From contig PLTG01000066.1 of the NCBI GenBank assembly GCA_003165355.1, positions 50,749 through 104,151 on the forward strand: a DNA stretch of 53,403 nt. Direction: 5' to 3'. Position numbers and translations under genes: made by a program. The stretch comes from Candidatus Babelota bacterium (lineage in GTDB: Bacteria; Babelota; Babeliae; Babelales; Babelaceae). Shown one piece after another: positions 39,688-47,904 of this stretch. A model generated the notes under the pieces. The model ran no database searches and had not been told where the DNA came from. It saw only the letters and a program-made list of their open reading frames with translations. Positions within the stretch are counted from its first letter, which is position 1. Each line of letters starts with the position of its first letter.

Positions 39688-42321
39688 ATGAACCTCGCGC
39701 GTCACGTTACGCATATCGCTTTTCTATTTTTTTTATCTTGGGTTCAACTGCAGGCAACAGATACTGATTATAAGATTCGTACCATTTCAGTTTCAGGTAT
39801 TTTTACCGGAAAAGATTTTTATAAAAAGAGATACCGCCTTTCTAAAGGAATGGTTTTCAAGCAAGAAGAGCATGACGACAGCGTGCGTGTTTTAACGGAT
39901 GATCTAAAAAAAAGTGGATATCTTCAGGCGACGATTCAACCTTCCTGCCAATTCAATTCTGCAAATCACACCGTTTCTATTAATCTTCACATACATCGGG
40001 GTAATCTATTTACTATACGATCAGTAACCTGTTGTTCATCCACACAAGAGCTTGATGGGCAGCCGCTGGACGAGCTCGTAAAAAAACTTCAAACGCGCCT
40101 TGAATCGCGTCTTAAAAATAACTACTATTGCCAAGAATTACTCGATGGGCAAGCCCGCATGATGTCGGCCTATTTTGCCAAAAAGGGGTATCTTTTTGCC
40201 TCCATTGAAATGGAGCAAACAAGGCACGATGAGCAAAATTGTGTGGATATTGCGTTTAAATGTTCATTGAAGCATAAAAAACAGCTGATTTTTGTAGGCA
40301 ATTCTGATTTTGACGCCCAACGGCTGTATCAGCTCTGCTCTGAATTTGGGAAAGCATTGCTGATTATCCCCAATGAGATGCTCGTGCAAGAGATACGCGA
40401 TTTTTATACTAAACAGGGCTACTTAGATGCTGAGATTACCTGTCGAGAAGATGCATCGACGTTAATATTCGATATTAAAGAGGGCAATAAAGCAACTATA
40501 GTTTCCGTGCAATTAGACGGCCTGCAGGAGCTTGAAGACTGCTCTCATTTTTTTTCGTCTGTAGTGCATAGGCCTTATGATCAAAAGAAAATTAATAGCG
40601 CATTACAGCAGCTGCTCGCGTATTGTATTAAACAGGGGTACGGCAACTCTGTTTTGTGCGAGACAAAGATGCACAAAAATCTGGACGGTACTTATGGGCT
40701 GTGCATATCTATGATTTTGGGCTCGAGACTTTTCATGAATAAAATTGAAGCTACTGACTTTCAAGAGTTTGTCACACAGCTGTATCAGCAGTCGTGGTGT
40801 AAAGAATATGGATATTTTTTTAATCAGCGGCCGCAATCTTGTCTTCCAAAAATAGTTGATATGCATGGTATTGTACGTATGCGCAAATTCTTGCAAAAGC
40901 AGCTGCATGATCATGGATTTTTGTATACTCATGTGGCACCGCACTTTTTAACAGTGGACGGGCAATCTGTTTTGCGCTGGTCGTTTGACGGCAAAAAAGA
41001 GGCAGTGCGCTTTGGCGACACCCATATCAAAGGTTCCTGTGATGTCCCAGATGTTCTTATAGAGCGTGCATGCGCCTATAAAAAGGGTGATGTCTGGAAT
41101 AAGAAAAAGCTTAATGAAACAGCAACTGCTCTGCGCAATTTCGGGGTGTTCGACCAAGTTACCGTATTTCCCGAAGATATCACGACTCAAGAGGATGCCA
41201 AGACCGTGGTTATTCAACTTCAAGATAGTGACCCTTTTGAACTCAGAACGAGAGTCGGCTTTCAAGGCGTGGGGACAAATCTTTCTTGGCGGGGCGGAGC
41301 CACCTATAAATTTGGGGGGACATTTTTATGGAAAAATCCAAGAAAATGTGCTGATATTGCGAGCGTGCAGCTGGATATCACCCGGTTTTTGCGTTATGCC
41401 ATGTTGACGTACCAGCTTGCTTTTTTGGGCACATGGCCCATACGGCAACAATTTAAACTGTATAGCAACCGTTACGATCAACCGGTTGTTTTGGGATCTC
41501 GCGAAATATTGTACCATTATGCTCAAGATGGCTTTTTATGGGAGCTGTCGCAGGACTACTCCGGAACAAAATGGGGGGTTGCCACGGGGATTAATTGGAT
41601 ACAGACATCCGATATATCAAAAAAACTTTCTGAAGCAATCAATTTTACTACCCGCTTTATCGATAAACGGATCCCCTATATTTTTTGTGAGCCATCATTC
41701 TATACCAGTGATATCGATAATCGTCTTGACCCTCTTGCCGGTTGGTACTTGGTTCTCTCTTGCAAAGCGCTTTTGCCTTGTGGGGTGAAGGATGCTGCCT
41801 TTATAAAATTTTTATTAGAACAGGGCAATTATATTCCCTTGCATAAACCGAGCCACACTGTCCTGGCGCTCAGGCTTCGCTTGGGGACCATTTTATATCA
41901 AAATTTCTCTGCTATCATGCCGCCAGAGCGTTTTTATCTAGGAGGCGCCTATTCGTTGCGTGGGTATCAACCCGATTTAGCACCCCCCTTAAATTTTTAC
42001 CATAATAATAATCAAGAGCTCATTGTGGTGCCTACCGGAGGCAAAACTATGATGAACATGAATGCTGAGGTGCGATTTTCCCTCTATAAATCGCTCGGTG
42101 GGACCCTGTTTACCGATATCGGCATTCTCACCCAAAGAGGTGCTACTGATATACGGATGGGGGATATCCTGGGGGCGTCAGGCTTTGGGTTGCGTTGGAA
42201 TACCCCTGTGGGCCCCCTGCGTTTTGATATCGGCTGGAAATGGAAACAGTTCCCCGGCAACCAACAATTTTATGATCAGGGCAAATATGCCTGGTTTCTA
42301 ACCCTTGGTAATGCATTCTAA
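39688..42321 (+). CDS. bamA: Outer-membrane protein assembly factor (BamA/Omp85)
   Basis: Folds and inserts beta-barrel proteins. The 877-residue precursor has a signal peptide (to about residue 23), then four to five POTRA-like repeats (about 30-480), including YKIRTISVSGI and VRFGDTHIKGSCDVPD. The C-terminal barrel has FYLGGAYSLRGYQPD, the L/V-RGF/Y motif of the lid loop, and ends PLRFDIGWKWKQ...ALGNAF-type strands with terminal Phe. This could be TamA, but length and single-copy position favour BamA. Its clients would include the barrel-like proteins at 34,669 and 52,019. A hairpin terminator follows. Confidence 0.92.
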   Translation: MNLARHVTHIAFLFFLSWVQLQATDTDYKIRTISVSGIFTGKDFYKKRYRLSKGMVFKQEEHDDSVRVLTDDLKKSGYLQATIQPSCQFNSANHTVSINLHIHRGNLFTIRSVTCCSSTQELDGQPLDELVKKLQTRLESRLKNNYYCQELLDGQARMMSAYFAKKGYLFASIEMEQTRHDEQNCVDIAFKCSLKHKKQLIFVGNSDFDAQRLYQLCSEFGKALLIIPNEMLVQEIRDFYTKQGYLDAEITCREDASTLIFDIKEGNKATIVSVQLDGLQELEDCSHFFSSVVHRPYDQKKINSALQQLLAYCIKQGYGNSVLCETKMHKNLDGTYGLCISMILGSRLFMNKIEATDFQEFVTQLYQQSWCKEYGYFFNQRPQSCLPKIVDMHGIVRMRKFLQKQLHDHGFLYTHVAPHFLTVDGQSVLRWSFDGKKEAVRFGDTHIKGSCDVPDVLIERACAYKKGDVWNKKKLNETATALRNFGVFDQVTVFPEDITTQEDAKTVVIQLQDSDPFELRTRVGFQGVGTNLSWRGGATYKFGGTFLWKNPRKCADIASVQLDITRFLRYAMLTYQLAFLGTWPIRQQFKLYSNRYDQPVVLGSREILYHYAQDGFLWELSQDYSGTKWGVATGINWIQTSDISKKLSEAINFTTRFIDKRIPYIFCEPSFYTSDIDNRLDPLAGWYLVLSCKALLPCGVKDAAFIKFLLEQGNYIPLHKPSHTVLALRLRLGTILYQNFSAIMPPERFYLGGAYSLRGYQPDLAPPLNFYHNNNQELIVVPTGGKTMMNMNAEVRFSLYKSLGGTLFTDIGILTQRGATDIRMGDILGASGFGLRWNTPVGPLRFDIGWKWKQFPGNQQFYDQGKYAWFLTLGNAF

Positions 42322-42394
42322 TGTAACAGGCATGGTGAGTGATTTTTCGTAGAAAAATTGTATCGAATCCATGTGTTGTATGCGTTATAGTATA

Positions 42395-42417
42395 AAATTC
42401 GCGCAGCTGCGCGAGAA
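42395..42417. repeat. 23-base palindromic repeat (family D), intergenic copy
   Basis: The core TTCGCGCAGCTGCGCGA occurs identically here and at 42,816-42,838, where it is within a coding sequence. The two share 23 consecutive bases. It lies directly before a terminator-like hairpin after bamA. Confidence 0.85.
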
Positions 42418-42418
42418 A

Positions 42419-42450
42419 GTCCAGCAGCCTGCTGGACAATTTTTATTTTT
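42419..42450 (+). terminator. Rho-independent terminator after bamA
   Basis: GTCCAGCAG (42,419-42,427) pairs with CTGCTGGAC (42,429-42,437), followed by AATTTTTATTTTT. It lies 97 bases beyond the bamA stop codon. Confidence 0.75.
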
Positions 42451-42523
42451 GACAAAATGATAGTGTTGATATCAAAAACTGTTAAATTTGATAAGAGAGT
42501 TATCGTTTCCACAAGGATAAAAG

Positions 42524-42991
42524 ATGGCAAAAAAAAGTGAGACTATACCCGTCAAGGAATATGCTCAAGTCTTGTTGGAGATAAAAAAGCAGATTGAGCA
42601 GTCTCAAGCTGAAGCAATTGCAGCAATTAATTTATCGCTCAACAAGCGTAATTGGTTGATAGGCAAAATAATAGTTGATAAACAAAAAGAGCATGAATGG
42701 GGATCTAATTTCCTGGAAAGATTGGCAAAAGATATGCAAGATATGGCTCCTGGAAGTGAGGGTTTTTCAGTAGCTAATATATATCGTATGAAGGCATTCT
42801 ATGAGGCATATGAAGAAATTCGCGCAGCTGCGCGAGAATTTGAAGATATCCCAATTTTTAGAATTCCCTGGTTCCATAATGTCATCCTGCTTCAAAAATT
42901 AAAAAACAACCCAGAACGTTTATGGTATGCACAAAAATCTATAGAGTATGGGTTGAGCAGAGACAAAGCTTCAAGAAACTATCGCGAATGA
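42524..42991 (+). CDS. Truncated DUF1016 (YhcG-type) protein, N-terminal domain only
   Basis: The 155 residues match the DUF1016 N-terminal region: VLLEIKKQIEQSQAEAIAAINLSLNKRNWLIGKIIVDKQ, then FLERLAKDMQDMAPGSEGFSVANIYRMKAFYEAY, and WFHNVILLQKL (family LPWGHHxxLL). Full proteins continue with a PD-(D/E)xK nuclease domain of ~170 residues, which is absent. Residues ~98-106 (IRAAAREFE) come from a palindromic repeat also found intergenically, so the gene may be a remnant or a shortened variant. AAGGA precedes the ATG. Related full-length proteins are associated with restriction or DNA repair. Confidence 0.75.
   Translation: MAKKSETIPVKEYAQVLLEIKKQIEQSQAEAIAAINLSLNKRNWLIGKIIVDKQKEHEWGSNFLERLAKDMQDMAPGSEGFSVANIYRMKAFYEAYEEIRAAAREFEDIPIFRIPWFHNVILLQKLKNNPERLWYAQKSIEYGLSRDKASRNYRE
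42816..42838. repeat. 23-base palindromic repeat (family D), copy inside the DUF1016 gene
   Basis: Identical over 23 bases to 42,395-42,417. It reads IRAAARE in the DUF1016 frame, just before the WFHNVILL motif. Confidence 0.85.
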
Positions 42992-43020
42992 TCACAATCT
43001 TTCAGCTAAAAAGAAATTAA

Positions 43021-43191
43021 AATAGATTCGATTCCCCAGAAGAGGCGCAGGGCGCTGGATTGGAAACGCTCTTTTTGCAATCGCTGAGCGCAATCAATGA
43101 CTATTATGAGCTCGGTTATAAGATACATTTTTGGAGAACGTTAGCGGGTGATGAGGTAGCACTTAAAACTCTGCCAGAATTGCTGAGCTAG
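43021..43191 (+). pseudogene. Remnant of an AAA/DUF4143 ATPase, C-terminal fragment
   Basis: An open stretch of 56 codons (in-frame stop just upstream at 43,018, no start) encodes RFDSPEEAQGAGLETLFLQS, then LSAINDYYELGYKIHFWRTL and AGDEVALKTLPELLS. This matches the DUF4143 end pattern: peei-GaalE-x-Lv-QeL-Ra-x-YY-x-WRT-x-GxEVDFV. It is a decayed or truncated relic of the family whose intact member is at 25,281-26,456. No ribosome binding site. Confidence 0.75.
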
Positions 43192-43279
43192 AGATGTTAT
43201 TTTTTGCAATTTGGATTATCTTGCCGTATAATTAAAGTTCAAGTTTTTTTAACATTATTTTAGAAAAAAAGGAAAACGT

Positions 43280-44005
43280 ATGAGCAATTCACACGATCAT
43301 TCCAAACATGCTCCTGATAAAGCGCATGGTAATCATAACCATGGGGCCCACGTAGGGTCATTGCGCCAAGAGTTGATGTGCCATTTCCCCTATGCCGCCT
43401 TTTCTTTGGCAATGGGTTTTATTGTATTAAGCGTGATTCATTTATTAACGGGAACGGGCTACCATTCTACTCGAGAGCTTTCTCAATCGTACCATATTCT
43501 TTTCCATTCGTTTCACTACTTGCATCTTATATTTGCAGTTACGGGTACTTCTATTATGTTCTTCCGTTTTTCAAAGAACGTAGTGATGGGGATTTTAGTC
43601 TCTCTTATAGCCCCTGCTATCTTTTGTACGCTTTCAGATGTCGCGCTTCCGGCACTTGCGGGTAACTTGCTGGGCGTGGCTATGCCGGTGCATATCTGCT
43701 TTACCAACTTTGCAGACTTGATAAACTTGCTCCCTTTTATGTTCGTGGGCCTCTTAAATGGTTGGATGATTAGAGAGCATAGCGAGAGCGCATTGGGCTT
43801 TATTTCATTGGCTTCACATTTTATTCACATTTTGATCAGTTCTCTTGCTGCACTTTTTTATATGGTTTCTTATGGATTTACCTATTGGCATGAGATGATG
43901 GGAATATTACTTCTCTTTTTATTGGTTGCGGTAGTAATTCCTTGTACACTATCAGATATTGTAGTACCTATGTATTTTGCTCGACGCAAGGCTAACCGTT
44001 CATGA
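43280..44005 (+). CDS. His-rich membrane protein coupled to the polyamine transporter genes
   Basis: The 241 residues have a His-rich N-terminus (HDHSKHAPDKAHGNHNHGAH, 5-24) that could bind metal, then six to seven hydrophobic helices, with further histidines at predicted membrane edges (HILFHSFHYLHLIF). No transporter family is recognised. Its stop overlaps the potA start by four bases (ATGA), so it is translated with potABCD. A role in metal or polyamine uptake, or as an accessory of the transporter, is inferred from context only. GGAAAA precedes the ATG. Confidence 0.72.
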   Translation: MSNSHDHSKHAPDKAHGNHNHGAHVGSLRQELMCHFPYAAFSLAMGFIVLSVIHLLTGTGYHSTRELSQSYHILFHSFHYLHLIFAVTGTSIMFFRFSKNVVMGILVSLIAPAIFCTLSDVALPALAGNLLGVAMPVHICFTNFADLINLLPFMFVGLLNGWMIREHSESALGFISLASHFIHILISSLAALFYMVSYGFTYWHEMMGILLLFLLVAVVIPCTLSDIVVPMYFARRKANRS

Positions 44006-45093
44006 GAAGCATTCAATTAAAAAATATCACTAAAAGTTATCAGGATGATCTGATTCTTGAAAATCTTAATCTCACGATCCCTGAAGGCAAATTTTTTGCC
44101 CTGTTGGGCCCCAGTGGCTGTGGAAAGACGACCATTTTACGCCTTATTGCAGGATTTGAGACGGTTAATAGTGGGTCTATCTATTTGGGCGATGAAGATA
44201 TCACTTATAAGCCGATCAACAAAAGGCGCGTTAACACTGTTTTTCAAAACTATGCACTTTTTCCTCATATGTCAGTCTTTGATAACGTAGCCTACGGTCT
44301 TGTAGTAAAGGGTGTAGCTCCAGAAGAGATTAATGAGCGTGTTATAAAAGTTTTACGTGCTGTGCATCTTGAGGCACATGTTTATAAACACATAAAAAAT
44401 TTATCGGGCGGTCAGCAACAACGTGTTGCACTGGCGCGCGCTATTATCAATGAGCCAGAGGTATTGTTGCTTGACGAGCCACTTGCAGCGCTAGATATTC
44501 GCCTAAAAGAAAAGGTGCTTATCGAACTTATTGAGCTTCAAGATAAACTCAAAACAACGTTTATCTATGTGACGCATGATCCGTCTGAAGCGCTCACGGT
44601 GGCTGACCAGATGGCGATTATGAACTACGATGGTACCGTCGAACAGATCGGCACTCCAAAAGAAATTTATGAGTTTCCGCAATCATCTTTTGTTGCGCAA
44701 TTTGTGGGAAATACCAATATCTTTGGAGGCACCTACCAAGAAAAAGATGGTCAATCGTATATAGATATACCCTATTTGGGTACTTTTTCACTCTTTATTC
44801 CACGTAAAAAAGAATGGATGGTTGCGGGAAAATCTATCGTTATGAGTATTCGCCCGGAGAAATTCTTTATCGCTAAAAAAGAGGTTGATGGGTTTTCTAA
44901 TCGGCTTAAGGGGATTGTTGAATCGATTGTCTATCACGGAAGGTCGACGCAATATAATATCCGTTTAGAGAATCAGCAATTGGTGCAAGTGTTTGAGCAA
45001 AATGAAGAGCATTTTCCTCAACAAGTTATCGATTATGATAATGAGTTATATCTCTATTGGCAAAAAGAAAATGTGGTAGTCGTTGAACGTTAA
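44002..45093 (+). CDS. potA: Spermidine/putrescine ABC transporter, ATP-binding subunit
   Basis: The 363 residues have Walker A GPSGCGKTT (36-44), Q-loop VFQNYALFPHMSV, signature LSGGQQQRVALARA, Walker B LLLDEPLAALD and the switch histidine TFIYVTHDPSEA. A C-terminal TOBE-like regulatory domain begins at about residue 240. The order potA-B-C-D and the partner sequences give the polyamine assignment, although related CUT2-type importers exist. It starts inside the stop of the His-rich protein gene, and potB follows by 12 bases. It energises uptake of polyamines, probably from a host. Confidence 0.93.
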   Translation: MRSIQLKNITKSYQDDLILENLNLTIPEGKFFALLGPSGCGKTTILRLIAGFETVNSGSIYLGDEDITYKPINKRRVNTVFQNYALFPHMSVFDNVAYGLVVKGVAPEEINERVIKVLRAVHLEAHVYKHIKNLSGGQQQRVALARAIINEPEVLLLDEPLAALDIRLKEKVLIELIELQDKLKTTFIYVTHDPSEALTVADQMAIMNYDGTVEQIGTPKEIYEFPQSSFVAQFVGNTNIFGGTYQEKDGQSYIDIPYLGTFSLFIPRKKEWMVAGKSIVMSIRPEKFFIAKKEVDGFSNRLKGIVESIVYHGRSTQYNIRLENQQLVQVFEQNEEHFPQQVIDYDNELYLYWQKENVVVVER

Positions 45094-45105
45094 GAAAGAG
45101 TGGTA

Positions 45106-45939
45106 ATGCAATTTTTTGATTATATAAAAAAAGAAATTCCTTTTATTGTGGGTGTGCCAGCACTTGTCTGGCAGGTGCTCTTTTTTGTTATTCCGCTTTT
45201 TTGTATTGTTGGACTTGCGTTTACGGGCAAACCTTTTGAATATTTTGCCCCCTTTTTTGATCCGGTGTTTGGCGCGGTTCTTGTCCGTTCCTTGATTATG
45301 GCACTTTCTAACGGTTTGCTGTGCCTTTCTATCGCCTACCCGTTAACCTATTTTTTGGCGTTCAAGGCGGGTCGCTTGCGTATACCTGGACTCTTTTTGC
45401 TGATTGTTCCCTTTTGGACAAATTTCTTATTACATATTTATGCCTGGTTTTTTGTATTAGAAAAAAATGGTTTTCTGAATACGCTATTGCTCTCCGCGGG
45501 CATTATCTGCGAGCCCCTTAATTTGTTAAACTCATGGTTCTCTGTAATGGTGATGATGGTCTATTATTATATGCCGTTCATGATCTTGCCTCTTTATGCC
45601 CAGTTTGAAAAATTTGATAAACGTCTTTTTGAAGCCTCTTTAGATTTGGGCGCGAGCTGGTTGCAAACTATTTGGTATGTGTTGATTCCGGCAACGATGC
45701 CTGGAATAATTTCGGGGTTCTTCTTGGTCTTTGTACCCTCGTTCGGGGAGTTTGCAATTCCTGAACTTATGGGTGGCGATAAATTCTTATGCGTTGGATC
45801 GCTCGTTTCATATTGTGTGTTGAGCGCGGAAACAGCGTCATATGGCGCCGCATTTACGATACTATGTTCATGTGTATTGATTATAGCGAGCGTAACTATT
45901 TATTGGCTCTTGTCTCAGGCTATAAAGGTGCGTGCATGA
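45106..45939 (+). CDS. potB: Spermidine/putrescine ABC transporter permease
   Basis: A 277-residue inner-membrane permease with six helices and the EAA loop EASLDLGASWLQTIWYVLIPATMPGIISG, which contacts PotA. ATG 45,106 has AAGAAAGAG upstream; GTG 45,100 in the same frame would add two residues. Its last bases overlap the potC start (ATGA). It forms the translocation pore with PotC. Confidence 0.92.
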   Translation: MQFFDYIKKEIPFIVGVPALVWQVLFFVIPLFCIVGLAFTGKPFEYFAPFFDPVFGAVLVRSLIMALSNGLLCLSIAYPLTYFLAFKAGRLRIPGLFLLIVPFWTNFLLHIYAWFFVLEKNGFLNTLLLSAGIICEPLNLLNSWFSVMVMMVYYYMPFMILPLYAQFEKFDKRLFEASLDLGASWLQTIWYVLIPATMPGIISGFFLVFVPSFGEFAIPELMGGDKFLCVGSLVSYCVLSAETASYGAAFTILCSCVLIIASVTIYWLLSQAIKVRA

Positions 45940-46736
45940 TTTCGTTCAAAAATAGTATCAAAAAAATAGTCACTTTCTGTGCGGTCGCCTTCGTCTACCT
46001 CTTTTTCTATATCCCGCTTGCAGTTCTGGTAACATTTTCTTTTAATAGTATGCCATTTCCCTCGCCCTGGACATCGTTCACCTTGATGTGGTACCAAGAG
46101 CTCTTTAGTACCCCCTATGTCTGGTATGCATTATGGAATTCTTTCATTATCGCTATTTGTGCAACTTTTTTAAGCTTGGCGTTATCGCTTGCATTGGTCT
46201 ATATGCGCCTTTTTAGGCGAAAGTCTTCAATGGTGGAATCGTTCTTTTCGCTTTTTTATGTAAATCTTATTGTGCCTGAAGTTGTGCTCGGGGTAGGGCT
46301 TCTTACTTTTTTTGTCTTATGCAGCGTGCCTCTTGGGTTGATGACATTGATCGTTGCACACACTGTTTTGGGTCTCGGCTTTGCAGTCCCTCTTATTAAT
46401 GGCAGGTTTGCTGAACTTGATATCCGCTTGGTTGAGGCGTCCCTAGATTTAGGTGCAACGGTGCACCAGACCTTTTTTTCTATTATAGTTCCGCTGCTTC
46501 GCCCGACTATTATTGCTGCCGGGCTTCTCGTTTTTATTATCTCTTTTGACGATTTTGTACTTTCATACTTCTGTTCCGGAACATCCGTACAGACCCTATC
46601 GCTCTATCTTTTGTCTATGTTGCGCACGGGAATTTCCCCTACAATGAACGCGCTCTCAACACTGCTTCTGCTTTTAAGTAGTATTTTGGTATTTGTTTTT
46701 TGTTGGACCACTTTTTCATCCAAGGCTCAAGAATGA
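45936..46736 (+). CDS. potC: Spermidine/putrescine ABC transporter permease
   Basis: The 266 residues from ATG 45,936 give six membrane helices with the EAA motif EASLDLGATVHQTFFSIIVPLLRPTIIA near 165-192 and the PotC-like SFDDFVLSYFCSG segment. Upstream in-frame ATGs would overlap potB extensively and lack a membrane-protein start. Its stop overlaps the potD start. It pairs with PotB. Confidence 0.92.
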   Translation: MISFKNSIKKIVTFCAVAFVYLFFYIPLAVLVTFSFNSMPFPSPWTSFTLMWYQELFSTPYVWYALWNSFIIAICATFLSLALSLALVYMRLFRRKSSMVESFFSLFYVNLIVPEVVLGVGLLTFFVLCSVPLGLMTLIVAHTVLGLGFAVPLINGRFAELDIRLVEASLDLGATVHQTFFSIIVPLLRPTIIAAGLLVFIISFDDFVLSYFCSGTSVQTLSLYLLSMLRTGISPTMNALSTLLLLLSSILVFVFCWTTFSSKAQE

Positions 46737-47812
46737 ATCTCATGCGAATTTTTTTCCGCGCAGCCGTAAGTAGCCTCTGGGCACTTCTTTTTATGTGTTT
46801 GATGTACAGCACACAACTTATTGAATTGTTTCCTCGGCGAAAAACGATCACCGTTGCAGCCTGGAGCGATATTTTGGATCCAGCAGTTTTAGCTGAGTTC
46901 CAAAAAAAGACCGGGGTGACTATCAATTTGAGTTATTTTTCTTCCAATGAAGAGTTACTCGTAAAACTGAAAAAAACGGGAGGAAAGGGCTTTGATCTTA
47001 TTATTCCTTCAGACTATGCCGTTAAATTATTACGCGAACAGAACTTATTGAAAAAAATAGATAAATCGAAATTAACTTTCTTGAATGATTTGAACCCCGT
47101 ACTCTTGGGCCATGACTATGACCCATCTAACGATTATTCGATTCCACTGTTTTGGGAATTGTTTGGTGTTGGCATTGATGAAGATGCATTCACAGCTGAT
47201 CAAATGCGCGACCCGTGGCAACTCATATTTAATAGTGCTTTGCAGGAACTACGCCCGTATACCATTACTATGGTGAATGACCCTATCGAAATGGTGATGC
47301 TTACTTCTGTATATCTTTTTGGTCAGGCGGATCAGCTGGATACCGAAAAACTGAAGCTGGTTGAAGAGCTTTTACATAAGCAGAAAAAATTTGTTAAGGC
47401 ATATGTCGATTTTCGCGGTGACTATTTTCTTGCTACGAAAAATTGTGCGGCGATAGTCTCTTCTAGCTCATATATTTTGCGAGCACAAAAGCAATTTCCC
47501 TTCATCAAATTTTTAGTGCCAGGAAAAACCTTTGTAACAATTGAAAATTGCGCTATTTCTATCGGGACACAGCATGAAGAGAGTGTCTACGCACTGCTCA
47601 ATTATCTATATCAACCAGAAAGTGTTGTTGAACATTGTGAACAATTTTCTTTTTTCCCCTCAACTCTTTCTGCATTGCCCCTATTGCAGGGCAATGATCA
47701 ACAAAGAGAGTTGGCGAACATGAAAAGCACCGATTTCTCCCAGTTATTATTTTTCAAAAAGCAGATGGATCAAATTGATCTGATACGTACTTGGGCACGA
47801 GTCAAATCTTAA
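46733..47812 (+). CDS. potD: Polyamine-binding periplasmic protein of the ABC transporter
   Basis: The 359 residues from ATG 46,733 (overlapping the potC stop) begin with a membrane or signal segment (about 5-32) and then ITVAAWSDILDPAVLAEFQKKTG, the PotD-type start. GKGFDLIIPSDYAV and DYSIPLFWELFGVGI match the polyamine-binding-protein family, and an aspartate/aromatic-rich pocket is consistent with amine binding. It delivers substrate to PotB/PotC. Ligand preference is unknown. No clear terminator follows. Confidence 0.9.
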   Translation: MNLMRIFFRAAVSSLWALLFMCLMYSTQLIELFPRRKTITVAAWSDILDPAVLAEFQKKTGVTINLSYFSSNEELLVKLKKTGGKGFDLIIPSDYAVKLLREQNLLKKIDKSKLTFLNDLNPVLLGHDYDPSNDYSIPLFWELFGVGIDEDAFTADQMRDPWQLIFNSALQELRPYTITMVNDPIEMVMLTSVYLFGQADQLDTEKLKLVEELLHKQKKFVKAYVDFRGDYFLATKNCAAIVSSSSYILRAQKQFPFIKFLVPGKTFVTIENCAISIGTQHEESVYALLNYLYQPESVVEHCEQFSFFPSTLSALPLLQGNDQQRELANMKSTDFSQLLFFKKQMDQIDLIRTWARVKS

Positions 47813-47826
47813 TAGAATCTTTTTTG

Positions 47827-47853
47827 TTGACATGATTTAAATCTTTATATGAT
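47827..47853 (+). promoter_or_regulatory. Probable promoter of the large surface-protein gene
   Basis: A consensus TTGACA (47,827-47,832) and a TATGAT (47,848-47,853) are 15 bases apart, slightly short. They lie about 50 bases before the ATG at 47,905, with AAAAGGATGAG as ribosome binding site. Confidence 0.5.
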
Positions 47854-47904
47854 ACTCAATTCCTGAAGTTCAGAGGATATATCTTTTAAAAAAAGGATGA
47901 GTAC

